A stretch of 64,000 nucleotides of DNA, taken from NCBI RefSeq assembly GCF_000346465.2, contig NC_034014.1, positions 10,928,411-10,992,410 of the forward strand. Reading direction: 5' to 3'. A program made the translations under genes and the position numbers. Positions 11,101-23,618 of this stretch are shown one piece after another (within the stretch, counting starts at the first letter, position 1; each line of letters begins with the position of its first letter). Source of the DNA: Prunus persica (Eukaryota; Streptophyta; Magnoliopsida; Rosales; Rosaceae). The notes beneath the pieces are model-generated. The model saw nothing but the letters and a program-made list of their open reading frames with translations. It did not search any database and was not told the origin of the DNA.

Positions 11101-12056
11101 GTTTATACGTTGATGACATGCTCATAATGGGTACTAGCAAAGATATCATTAATTCTACAAAGAAAATGTTGTGTTCAAGTTTTGATATGAAGGACCTGGG
11201 ACTTGCAGATATCATACTTGGAATTAGAGTTCAAAGAACCAAACAAGGTTATTTTTTGACTCAGTCCCATTATGCAGAAAAAATACTTAGAAAATTTGGT
11301 CACTTTGATGATCCATCCGTTGTGACCCCTTTTGATCCATCAGTTCATCTAGCTAAAAATAATGGATATGCAGTATCTCAGCTAGAATATTCACAAGTGA
11401 TTGGAAGCTTAATGTATATGATGAATAGTACAAGGCCTGATTTAGCTTATGCAGTGAGCAGGCTTAGTCGATACACTAGTAATCCATCTGATGATCATTG
11501 GAAGGCTTTGATTAGAGTGCTACAATTTATTAAAGGCACAATAAATTATGGATTGCATTACACAAGTTACCCACCAGTTTTAGAAGGATATAGTGATGCA
11601 AACTGGATTTCTGGTGAAAGTGAAACGAAATCCACTAGTGGCTATGTTTTTGTATGTGGAGGGGCAGCAGTAGCTTGGAAGTCAACCAAGCAAACGTGTA
11701 TAGCACGGTCAACTATGGAATCAGAATTCATAGCTTTGGACAAGGCTGCTGAAGAAGCAGAATGGCTTCGAAACTTTATGGAAGATATACCGTTATTGCC
11801 TAAACCAATAACTGCAGTATGTATTCATTGTGATAATATGGCAGCTATTGCAAGAGCCAAAAATAAGATATACAATGGCACATCAAGGCATATAAGGCGA
11901 AGACATAGCACAATTAGACAGTTGCTCAAAGATGGAATAATCTCATTAGATTATGTAAAGTCAAAGGAAAACATAGCTGATCCTTTGACAAAAGGCCTAC
12001 CTAGAGAGCAAATTAAATATGCGTCGAGGGGAATGGGTTTAATGTCAATTTCATAA
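8109..12056 (+). CDS. Copia gag-pol polyprotein (1315 aa, intact)
   Basis: A single uninterrupted frame encodes all activities for retrotransposition. Residues about 20-250 are a UBN2/DUF4219-type capsid region. A CCHC zinc knuckle, CWVCGKAGHKAQDC, is near residues 266-279. The aspartic protease active site, WIDTGATKH, is near 319-327. A GAG-pre-integrase segment with HARLGH precedes the integrase core, where the acidic residues lie in HSDLCDF (about 513-519), RSDRGGEYE (about 577-585) and NGVAERKNRT (about 612-621). The reverse transcriptase contains the YVDDM motif near residue 1001. RNase H follows, with SDANW and STMESEFIAL. The start ATG is only 22 bases past the 5' LTR, so there is almost no leader. 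Length and domain order are normal for plant copia elements and no stop or frameshift is present, so the copy may be autonomous. Confidence 0.95.
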   Translation: MEESVSGVKMTDIVNVSGVKTHVKEPEKFKGVDFKRWQQKMLFYLTTLNLAHVVKEEVPVATENPIPAAKLNAIDAWKHSEFLCRNYILSSLDDTLYDVYSSYKTAKELWESLEKKYRTEVAGTKKFVIGKFLNYKMIDSKSVVNQVEELQIIMHELHNENMIMNENFQVGSIIEKLPPSWNDFKIYLKHKKSDMTLDDLVLKLRVEQDHRIIAKVDGASSEAKVNIVEGKVSAGKPKYNSQKNKGKSYFKIAPNSKNFKKIKGSCWVCGKAGHKAQDCRHKKDGVSAKSANNQANVTEDVLAAVVSETNMVLDTKDWWIDTGATKHICGDKSMFSTYQEISGGEQLYMGNSSTAAIAGKGKVLLKFTSGKELALLDVLHVPDIRKNLVSGPLLSNKGFKLVFESDKFVLTKGGMFVGKGYLAEGLFKLNVLATNAINKINKASVYIVESCDIWHARLGHVNFRCLDRMINLRLLPNFKIDHNNKCEICTESKFARQSFKSVFGRSNELLGLIHSDLCDFKSTPTRGGKNYYITFIDDCSKFCYVYLINSKDEALNMFKTYKAEVENQLERKIKALRSDRGGEYESIAFSEFCSQHGIVHQTTAPYTPQQNGVAERKNRTFKDMINSMLNSSGLPHNLWGEALFTANTILNKIPHKKTNKPPYEVWKGRIPTYKTLKVWGCLAKVQVPLPKRVKLGPKTVDCAFIGFANNSAAYRFLVVKSEIPDIHVNTIIESVDAEFFEHIYPYKENRSCPTRKRSLEPTQSDIPSSSGVHENEMEPRRGSRTKIPRNFGPDFLTFLSEAEPQTYKEAMTSSEATFWKEAIKSEMDSILQNNTWQLVDLPPGNKPIGHKWIFKKKLKADGSIDKYKARLVAKGYRQKEGLDYFDTYSPVSRISSIRILISIAAIQKLEIHQMDVKTAFLNGELDEEVYMEQPEGFVVKGQEKKVCKLIKSLYGLKQAPKMWHEKFDHVMLSNDFKINESDKCVYVKSFKNSCVIVCLYVDDMLIMGTSKDIINSTKKMLCSSFDMKDLGLADIILGIRVQRTKQGYFLTQSHYAEKILRKFGHFDDPSVVTPFDPSVHLAKNNGYAVSQLEYSQVIGSLMYMMNSTRPDLAYAVSRLSRYTSNPSDDHWKALIRVLQFIKGTINYGLHYTSYPPVLEGYSDANWISGESETKSTSGYVFVCGGAAVAWKSTKQTCIARSTMESEFIALDKAAEEAEWLRNFMEDIPLLPKPITAVCIHCDNMAAIARAKNKIYNGTSRHIRRRHSTIRQLLKDGIISLDYVKSKENIADPLTKGLPREQIKYASRGMGLMSIS

Positions 12057-12641
12057 TGAGCTAACCTAATGGAACCCTAACCTAGCTGATTGGAGATCCC
12101 ATGGTCTAGGTTCAATAGGCAAACTGGTTAGGAATGGCTCAAGGTATGAACACACTATTTACTCATTCCTATGATCAAAGTGTGTTGTCTGCAGAAGTTT
12201 TTAGGGTATGTTTTATACAAAACATTTAATGACGTTAGTATTTTGATATTCAAAAGAAGTATGGCAGAATACTTTTAATTAACGTTACCTATATAGGAGT
12301 AAATGTGGGGTCGCATTTATGAGAATTACATGACTACATTCTCTAAAGCTCCTATGAGACCGGGATTTGTTCAAGACCAAAATGAACACAACCGCATGAA
12401 CTTAAGTGTGTAAAGATTTAATACATGTGTGGCGTATTGTTTCGGTTTACTACAAAACAATGAACAGTTCAAGGCTATGAGTTCCACTGATTCATTAAGT
12501 AGATCCGATACGTCTACACTAGGGAAAGTTCAAGTCCAAAAGACACTTTACCTGATGTGTATTTTATCTAATTTCTTCTCCAGTTTTTGAGTCTGCATGT
12601 TTTATTTTCAAAAACAAATTTGCATTTCAAATGTGGGGTAT
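12057..12641 (+). other. Copia 3' untranslated region with polypurine tract
   Basis: A 585-base non-coding segment between the stop codon and the 3' LTR. The purine run GTGGGG (12633-12638), three bases before the LTR, is the likely polypurine tract for plus-strand priming. It is short compared with many plant elements. Confidence 0.6.
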
Positions 12642-13416
12642 TGTTGGAAGTTTGAAAGCAAATGTCCCACATTGGAGAAAACAAAAGGTTCCATAAGCTT
12701 TATAAGCATGAAACCTTAACATCAATTAAATAAAGATTGATGGGCTGATGGGCTTGGTAGTGAAGACTATTATGGTTGGCTTGCTTGATTAATACTAATA
12801 TTTAATAATCAAGACTTGGGCCTTGGGCCTTGGGGCTCTTGGGGTCTTGGAAAAATAAAAGAAATATACCTAGCCCGAAAATAAAATATATTTTTTTTAT
12901 TTTTTATTTTTCGGATTTCTTTGGCAGAAGTTAAATTCAAACCAGAAAGACTTATCTTTTTGTTTGAATTTGAACAGGTATAACTGATACTAACTGCTAT
13001 TTTGAAGGGGTGTAATTCTATTATAAAACCACAAGTCCTAGGCCATAAGACGTATCTCTTTTTCTTTAAAACTATCTCATATTATTTTAAAGTTACCAAC
13101 TGTATTGGAGAGAAGCACACCAACGTTTGCCAGAATTCAAGGATCCGGTGCTGGACCCTTGAATTATAGATAGTTGAATCCTGGGAGATAGACGCCTGTT
13201 GAACTTCAAGCACTGAGAAGAGGCGAAATTCTGTCTTTAGGACATTGCAAATACGCAAGCCTCTATCTTCAATAAAAGTCAGTATTCTGTACTTAATTTA
13301 TATATTTGCACATTTATACAGACTTCGTAATTTTGCTACTGTTTGTATTTTAAGAATTGTGCAATAATATAGTGATCCTATAGCATACAACATTTACTGA
13401 TTATTTTTTAATAACA
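12642..13416 (+). repeat. 3' LTR of the copia element (775 bp, full length)
   Basis: Same ends as the 5' LTR but with the additional 236-bp internal segment, which includes GGGCCTTGGGCCTTGGGG-type repeats (12816-12850). Both substitutions relative to the 5' LTR are CG in the 5' copy and CA or TG here, the pattern of methyl-cytosine deamination. Confidence 0.95.
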
Positions 13417-14383
13417 CACTGTTCCACACAATTCTCATAGCAACTTTCTTTTCATCCTCTTCCAAAATAACCTCAAGATCATTTCACATGAGATAAATAT
13501 GTAGTAATGACATTTTGTTTACGTTTTTCTTTCTGTGCATTTTAATGTTATTTTTCTTCCCATCATAATTAAGCTCCTTCGTGGGGTTTTTCTTTGGGAG
13601 ATTCACTATTATACCCAATATAGGGGCCCAAATTTTTTATAAAAAAAAAATATATGAATTGAATTTAGAAACACACACAAAGCTCATTTACAACATAACA
13701 AAAAGGCTTTTAACTTCTTGTAAATTACAAAACTGTCGTCTATTTTTTAAAATAAGCCCATCGATTTTTTTTGGTTTGTTTGTAGAAATTAAATGGTGTA
13801 AGGTTTATCTATATCATTAGTGCTAAGAATGGGTATATAACTAAATATCTCTTTTTCTTTTTCCTATCGTTTTGACCTTTTAAATGAGATTATTGCTGGA
13901 CATGAAGAACAATTTCATGTCATTATTTGGGTACAAAATTTGATTCTTGACAATGGTCAAACTTTTGAATATATTTTTCTAACTAGATTCATTTATTTAT
14001 AAAGATGCTACTAATTCCTTATTACGATATATCCTTTTTGTAGGTACAATTACGCCGAAGGAAGTGAAAGAATAAATCAACCCAAAGGAAGTGCCTGAAG
14101 CCCATTGGTTAATTTGAACAATTGTGTGTCAAATTTGTTTCCACAGTTTGACCCATTGGTTATAAGAGACTAAATCCGACTTAGCGGCTCTACTCACACA
14201 TGCGCCATTATACATATTACGTGTTTGAATATAACAGTTGAGTTTTGGGGGGAGACAAAAACTCATTCAAATATGGAAGTTTTCATTTCCCTTTGTACCA
14301 TGACATTCTACGTAGTTGCCCCCTCAAACCCATTCAATGCCCATCTGTGTTTTGTTCTCATTTGCAGCACGTACTTCCTCCTC
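13417..14383. other. Upstream region of beta-glucosidase gene 1
   Basis: Non-coding sequence beginning with the right target duplication of the copia element. The same sequence precedes gene 2 (about 41686-42647) and, in shortened forms, occurs at 37990-38760, 51530-52290 and 59410-60170. It holds the distal promoter of the gene at 14464. The copia insertion places the retroelement about 1 kb upstream of this gene. Confidence 0.6.
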
Positions 14384-14390
14384 TATATAA
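14384..14390 (+). promoter_or_regulatory. TATA box of beta-glucosidase gene 1
   Basis: TATATAA inside CCTCTATATAAAGGCC, 74 bases before the first exon ATG. It is conserved in gene 2 and in all the inverted promoter remnants. An ACGT-core element (GCACGTAC) lies about 15 bases upstream. Confidence 0.65.
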
Positions 14391-14463
14391 AGGCCATGAA
14401 GCATGCCAGCCAGAGCCAACTTATACTTATCAAGATTATTACCAACAAAAAAAACCTCAAGTT

Positions 14464-17315
<2,852 letters not shown>

Positions 17316-18180
17316 AAACTTCAGATCATATTCGTCATTCAATATTTGTAATTAATTCAATAATGTAAATTTTATGTATGTACAATAATTCTAGAGATTC
17401 CAAATTTATGTACATACAAAATTTGGATTCCAAATTTGTGTACATACAATAATTTCAATTTTAGTACTTGTATAAATTACATTTCCATTAAAACTCGTGT
17501 AAAATTAAACATTAATTTTTAGTCCTTTGATGACTGTCAACATACACATAATTATGAAACTCATTTGTTTGTAGTTCTTTGACTGATTGTTCTTAATTTT
17601 CATCTATTTGTTTAAATTCCACTGTACTTTGACCATTATACCACAGTGACGAAAAAAATTTGAAATTTAGTGGCCCATTATTTAGAGGCTACAATATGGC
17701 TCATTGTTTAGTGGCTACATCAGTTTCAATTTTTCACCTTAAAGAAAAATTTAAGAGAAATGTCACCTGAATTTTTCAAAATTCATGATTTATCATCTCA
17801 CCTTAATGTCATCCAATTTTTCATCCATTCTCAAGGGTATTTTAGTCTTTCCAATATGTAAATCCTCTGTGAAGCTCCTTTTTCGAACAAAATGCACCAC
17901 CGGTGACTCCAAGCAATCCCCCGCCTACCTTAAAATCCATTCCCCCCCTTCCCTCTTCAAAGGCCCTTCTTCCATTCCCCCTTTCCTCTTCCCATTCCTC
18001 ATTCTCTCTCTCTATGATGGAACACCTACCCTCCACACACAAATTCCCTCAGCCCACCCAAAACAAAGTTGATTTGCTCTCTACAAAAACCAAAGACTGA
18101 ATAACCTCACAAAATCAAAATAGTTCTAAGTATTTATCTCCGAAGTCCATGTAAGCACTCAGAATAAAGCTGAGAGATAG
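17316..18180. other. 3' flank of beta-glucosidase gene 1
   Basis: Contains the 3' UTR and non-coding sequence that is duplicated almost unchanged after gene 2 (45582-46450). A C/T-rich tract at about 17905-18020 gives short chance ORFs. No gene is seen. Confidence 0.5.
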
Positions 18181-18199
18181 AATACAGAAGTGATCAACC

Positions 18200-18490
18200 G
18201 TAACATCCCATTCCGAAATTTAATTGAATTTACAAAATTCTAAAGCGAAAGGACGACTTTAACCTTAGGGTTCCTAGGTAGTTTAGATTTGACTTTTTAC
18301 TCATGGCTCATGTTGGGAATTTTCTTGGTTCCTTTACGTAGTGCTCGAGCTCACGAGTTTGTAGGCACGTGGTGGGCCCAAATCGGAGTTGAAATGAAGA
18401 AGTTATGGTCTACAGAAGTGTAGTGACACAACTGTAATTTTAACAAAGTTAAATTATAAAAAGCTGGACGGACAGCTCGTTCTCTCTCAC

Positions 18491-18543
<53 letters not shown>

Positions 18544-19470
18544 GTGATGCCGTCACTTTGACTTCCGTTTCTAAAGTGGTTGGTACCGAAAGAATCGTCT
18601 CTTCGTCCTCTACCTAACCCATGTCATTTTCCAGCTCGAAAACCCAAGGATTGAGGGTTGGAATGACTGGAATTAACGGTGGCTTCGAAGCTTTTTCCGG
18701 TCATCATTTCCATCGATCGAGGTAGAAATCTTCATCTACTCTTTGTGCTCTATCTATTTATATATGTGGTTGGGATCAATTTTGGAGTTTTGAAAATTAA
18801 TCAAAACACCCATATTGAGCCGATGGTTTTGGCTATTTTCACCCATATTCGACCAAGTTTTGGCCAGAGTCCAAGACCAAAAGTTGCTCCCTTTGTCAGT
18901 CTGAAAGTGTTGGTATAGGTATTGGCCAGTGGTTTGATGATTTTCCGTTGTCGAAAAATCTTAAAAGACATCCACCGTTGCTCGCAACAACTGGCGGCAC
19001 ATGGGCCACTATGTGGCGGCCTATTCCGTGTTAAAATGTTTCCCACGTCATTTCGAGTATGACGATCTGATCGGATTTGAATTTAGTTACCGTTTGACTA
19101 TCAAACGAAGATTGTGCCTATTGTGTGATATCCGGGTTCGATAGGTTTTGACTGTTAGATTGCTTCCAATTTCAGTTATGTTGTTCCCTGTATCTCTAGG
19201 ATTGTGTAGGAACTTATGAGTCAAGAATTGGAGTCCTGGATACTCTGAGTCAATGATTCTAGGTTTAGGCGAACCAATCGTCGTCCGATCATGTGATTGG
19301 CTTAGATCCAACCGGTCGATCGAGACCAACCTTTTCGGACTTGTTTAGTAGATTTTTTGGACCTATAGGAACTTTCGGATCAAAAATAAGAGGTCATGGA
19401 CCCTGCAACCCTAATTGACCTAGATGGTGGGCCTTGCTGGCCCGATCGAGACCAGGAAAAATGAAGAACT
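18200..19470 (+). repeat. LTR-like sequence, probably a degraded gypsy-type LTR
   Basis: The segment begins GTAACATCCCATTCCG, has a TATA-like AAATTATAAAAAG (about 18452-18464) followed by a CT-rich leader, and continues with long ORF-free sequence. This organisation resembles the long LTRs of plant gypsy elements that start with a TGTAACATCCC-like sequence. No second LTR, primer site or target duplication was found, so ends are approximate and the assignment is tentative. It is duplicated at about 46460-47770. Confidence 0.35.
18497..18541. repeat. (CT)n microsatellite
   Basis: An uninterrupted CT dinucleotide run of about 45 bases just downstream of the TATA-like element. The duplicate is at about 46792-46838, where the flanking interruption is lost. 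Confidence 0.9.
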
Positions 19471-19800
19471 CGCTACACTAAGTTCTTGAAAAGTAAAATT
19501 CTAAGTCTAGGAAAACAAAAGTGCGAGACGAAAAATAGGTTTGTCTGTCTGATGTTGTGTGTCTTTCCTTCATTTGGTGAGGTTAATATAGGGCATTCGT
19601 CATCCCATGGGCTAGCCATTGAATGGCCAAAGGTCAACTCTTTCAAAACTTCTTTCCTTCCTAAATCTGTAGGACTGCATTGATTGAAATATTATGACAT
19701 GCTTGATTCTTCCTTACTTTGGAACATTCAGAGTTATTATCAAACTCCTTGATTTCTTTCCTTGTGAGGCCTCCGTCACGTGCACATAATCCTCCGCAAA

Positions 19801-19925
19801 TGTGATGTTTACTTTTGCTACTATTTGTTCCCCGCAAATAGACACTCATTTACTATATTGGGCATGGAAAGTCCAATACAAACTCTATTTGCGGGGCACA
19901 AATAGTAGCGAAAGTAAACATCACA
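19801..19925. repeat. Near-perfect 41-bp inverted repeat (hairpin), copy 1
   Basis: Arms 19801-19841 and 19885-19925 are reverse complements with two mismatches, separated by 43 bases that themselves contain a short inner stem (TATTGGGC / GTCCAATA). The transcript would fold into one long hairpin of about 125 nt. It may be a small foldback/MITE or a small-RNA precursor. The duplicate at 48099-48223 also has only two mismatches, at partly different positions. Confidence 0.8.
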
Positions 19926-20445
19926 CTTGAAACATCGTTTCTGAAATAGTAATCCCAACAAGACTCGTCCAAAAGTATAGTACTACTAGTGGCAAGGAAA
20001 AATGGGTCAAGAGACTACAATGGCCAAACCTAATGAGAAAGGAGAAATATATTGAAACAAGGAATCAAACAGAATTTGAAGTTGAACGTTGTGTTTCACA
20101 AAACTAAAACAAGATTGTAATTTTTTTTTGGTAACATCCATTTTTCCGCACCAATGTACACTACATAGTGTTTTGATACAAAATAGAATAACTATTTTAA
20201 TCGGGTGATGGCGTTTGTTGTTTGGTTTTTTTAAAATTTATTTTTAATAACCAAAATAGTGTTTTGATATAGAGTAAAAAAATGATGATATTATAATTTT
20301 TAAATCTGTTTTGTTTTGTTTTTTGTTTTTTTTTTCTTTTCAGAATCTTTAGATTAGATCTATGGGTGGTTGACCAGAATTTTCTTGAACCATAGGGTCC
20401 AGGAGAACAGGACTCATATTAAACATTATTCCATCAAATAATGGT
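19926..20445. other. Duplicated AT-rich interval
   Basis: Shared with 48224-48740. No gene is seen. At 20443-20446 it jumps directly into the R1 block, whereas the 48.7-kb copy has about 370 further bases (48740-49110) at this point, so one copy carries a deletion at this junction. Confidence 0.5.
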
Positions 20446-21963
20446 CGACTGATAGATGAAATCACACAATTGTCGACTTAAAATTCCGTCTGAGTGTCTG
20501 GGCTTGAGAAATTCTGTGAGCTGGCTTGAGAATCGTCGAATGGAAGAATGATTCTCATTGTGAATCGTAATGGTTGAGCATCTGAGGGTTTTAGCAAGAA
20601 TGGGGTAGTGGTGGAGGAGAGAGAAGAAAGAGAGAGTTTCAAAGGGACTAAAGGAGAGTTTTGTTCATGAGATGAATTTTTAGGGTATAGTTTCAGGGTG
20701 AGTGAAAAAATTGAGAAGGAGTTAGAAGAATTGGGGCTAGAGTTTGAGAGGGAGCTGAAGTTTCAGAGAGAGTTTGCGAGGGAGAGTAAAAATTTTGGGT
20801 TAGGGCATTGACTCAAACTTTAGGCATCAGAGGTATATTACCAAAAAATGACCCTCTTAAAAATAAAATAAAAACTAATCACTTTAGGCATCTATATTTA
20901 TGTAGATGATGCTCAAGGGGAATAAAGGCATCGTCATAAATAAACAAAAAAGCGCGTTGATGTCTTTATACTTGTTTAGTATTGTTATTTATGAAATTGA
21001 TGACTAATCTACTAATAGGATCTATTTCCCTCTTTACTGATGCCTATCTAGTGTTGCTGTAAGTGAAATTTGACTTAGTGTCACAACCTCTCAAAAACAC
21101 CTTTCCTAAACTGACGGCTCTAAAGAGAATGAAGGGTCCATTTACCCAAAATTCCTATGTTAGAAAAGGACAGATGAAAACAGAAGAATATCAGAGAATA
21201 AGACAAAACTTCGTAAGGACCCATCTGGAATCACACATGAGTTGGCGATCCTTATGATTTACTGAAGATGACTAGTCATACACATACAAGATGACTAGCC
21301 ATAACCTAATGCATTCTAAAGAATGTAATGTGAGAATTACCTTTGGCAATGCATGAGAAATATAAAGCATGTGTTCAGTCAAGTACAAAAAAAGCACCCC
21401 TTATCAAACTACATGGATTACAAAAGAAGATGCCAAGGAGTATTCCCAATATCTGATTACAAAATGTACTACCCTTGTTGAATACAAAATATGCCTTCAT
21501 TAGCTAGGTCCAAAATGAACTCCCCCTTAATCACGAAGGCATTAAACTTACTTGAAATGGCATTGAGGGTGTGAAGGTGATAGTGCGTGAATAGTTGAGA
21601 TGCACCACACCATGCCTTTGTAGGAAGAGCATCTAACATGTAAGATCTCTCAGCAACAAACTTCCTCTTGGAAACAACTTCGTGATAGAAAGTTGCAGCC
21701 TCAAGAGACACAAAAAAGGAGGAAGGTTCCATGGAGACATAGGGGTTAGGTCGAGACTTAGGAGCCCTAGGAATAGCAAGTATGATGAGAGGCTTGGCAG
21801 AAGACATGGCGCAAAACAAACGAAGAGAAAAAATATAAGCGAAACAGAAGAAACGAGAGAAGGCGACAAGAAGAAAAAAGAAGAACAGCTGAAAACCTGG
21901 AAAAAGAGTAAAAGTGAGATAGAGACAAAAAAAGAAGATATGTGGTACCTAAAAACTTTTGGG
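20446..21963 (-). repeat. Duplicated block R1, copy 2
   Basis: Closely matches 4850-6360. It is interrupted on the right by the MULE at the sequence TGTGGTACCTAAAAACTTTTGGG; in copy 1 the corresponding sequence continues into TTTTCTAATTTTTG. Confidence 0.75.
21469..21807 (-). CDS. Hypothetical 112-aa protein (R1 block, copy 2)
   Basis: Almost identical to the product at 5860-6198, with A for P and V for L substitutions in the SLEAATFYHEVVSKRKF stretch. The frame is fully open from the ATG at 21807 to the stop. Its promoter side now abuts the MULE insertion, so expression from its original upstream region is unlikely. Function is unknown. Confidence 0.35.
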   Translation of the reverse strand: MSSAKPLIILAIPRAPKSRPNPYVSMEPSSFFVSLEAATFYHEVVSKRKFVAERSYMLDALPTKAWCGASQLFTHYHLHTLNAISSKFNAFVIKGEFILDLANEGIFCIQQG

Positions 21964-22260
21964 AAATATGCTGATATAATCAGTTTTCACAAGTGGTGTT
22001 CTGAAATGATCAGGTTACAAATTGTGTTATGATATAATCACTTGTGAACGTGAAATGACCAAACTGCCCTCCATATAAAAGCACATGTATTGGGGAGTTA
22101 TTGGCCTTTGATTGCCGACCTAACGCTTCTGGCTTCTCTCCCTTTCTTAGCTCTCTGTCACGGTTCTCTTCCTCTCTCGGCGGTTTTTGTGTCCATCGAC
22201 CACCATCACTCTATTTCTCCCGCTGTCACGAAAACCTAAGCAGCACTCTGTCGTTCTCTC
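21964..22260 (+). promoter_or_regulatory. MULE left end with short palindromic motif, promoter and 5' UTR of the ULP1 gene
   Basis: The end contains GATATAATCA twice (about 21973-21982 and 22031-22040) and the inverted pair TTCACAAGTG (21986-21995) / CACTTGTGAA (22039-22048). CATATAAAAGC near 22074 is a TATA candidate and a CT-rich leader with CTCTCTCCGCAG|GTAATG follows, suggesting a 5'-UTR intron that ends at TTGTGCAG just before the coding start at 23619. Confidence 0.45.
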
Positions 22261-23618
22261 TCCGCAGGTAATGTTAGGGTTTGGTGAGGGGGTTCTTGAC
22301 GGTGTCTTAGTTTCCTCTAGTTTCGAGTCTTGAATCGACGTCGGTCTCTTCTCCTCTGCTCCTTCAAGGCCTAAAAAAACCCTAAATTTTGGTTTCGGTT
22401 ATGACTTTGTTCACAAACGTCCTCCTCCTTCTCAATCCTGTGACAGACAAAAGTCGCGATTTGCTGTAGGTGTTGCTGGTATTTCGAATTGGGTTCTGTG
22501 CAGAGAAGGAGTGATTCTAATGTGGGTTTTGTATTTGTTATTGACTAGTTTGTGTTTTTGTATGGTTATCATTTGAGAAGGAAAATTTCACTAACCTGTG
22601 ACTGAATTTGTGAAGTTTAGTAATTAGAGAGATTGCAATAATAATGTAATTTAACTGTGAATTAGATCATGCTGGGATCAAACTTGTATTGGTGTATTGA
22701 GTTTGCTCTATGGACGATGAAGTGCCTCAAATTGTTATTTGTCATCTAGGATTGGTTCGTTTGTGATGCTTGTTTTGACTTCCATTTTATGAGTCATATT
22801 TAGTGTGGGAAAATATTCTGGTGGCAATGGCTATTCCATTATAACACACCATTACCTCAGTAGGCCCTGAATTAGCTGTTGAGTAATAATGCAGAAGTAA
22901 AATTGTTGGTATCATTGGTGTTTCAGCACGTAGTAGCATATTTTGCACCCTTCCAGTGTTAATGGTTAATTATGTGATTTTGAAATACTAAAGTTAGTTG
23001 GCGTGTAAATTTTCTCTTCCCTATGGTATAAAACCTGCTAAATTGTGTTGTTATTCCTTGCTTGCAGGTTGTGATATATGTCTGAAAATGGTATTTTATG
23101 GGGCTTCAGTATCTGTTTAGAAATTGCATGTTCATCCATCTAGGTTTAGCAGTTGCAGTTGCAGTAACATTTTGACGTGTCTAGTTTGCACACAGAGTCC
23201 ATAACTGTGAATACTGATGTTCCATGTGTGGTACTGTATTGCATATGACTAGACATGTATATAACTATGGTCATGAGTAGATTGTAGTAGGCATTGATGC
23301 ATTTGGAGTAATTATTGTAGCCATTTCGCCCAAACCCTGTATGAAGTGGATCCGTGGTTGATGAAATTGTTTTCAGACTTGGGTGGTATTTGGTTTTTGG
23401 ATGGAATGGGATGTACATTTAGTAGAAGGGAATGTAGATAAGAGGAGAGTGTGGAGAGAGTTGGAGAGTAGAAAAGAGGCTTACAAACATTTATGGTTTT
23501 GTCATATGTATATACATATATCAAAATGGGTTGAAAGTATTAGTTTGAGTAATGTACGTATGAAATATGGGTAACCAATGATCCATATGTACGATGTTGT
23601 TGTGCAGGGAACTTGAGA
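22261..23618 (+). other. Probable 5'-UTR intron of the ULP1-like gene
   Basis: No ORF with recognisable homology. It is T-rich and bounded by a plausible GT donor near 22268 and by GTGCAG at 23602-23607. Short ORFs on both strands look random. Confidence 0.35.

Larger units (their letters stand above)
7548..13416 (+). mobile_element. Complete Ty1/copia LTR retrotransposon
   Basis: The element is bounded by LTRs that start TGTTGGAAG and end AATAACA and is flanked by a perfect 5-bp target duplication, CACTG (7543-7547 and 13417-13421). It carries one intact gag-pol ORF of 1315 codons with integrase before reverse transcriptase, which is the copia order. The LTRs differ by one 236-bp deletion (5' LTR) and only two substitutions that I could find (7599/12693 and 7798/13128), so the insertion is young. 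The paralogous empty site is preserved in this window near 41690, which shows that it inserted after the segmental duplication or in only one duplicate. Confidence 0.95.

Noticed and set aside
17785..18100. Overlapping ORFs in the C/T-rich tract, duplicated at 46054-46369
   Set aside because: Low-complexity composition, no motif, several frames open at once; the conservation is explained by the recent segmental duplication.
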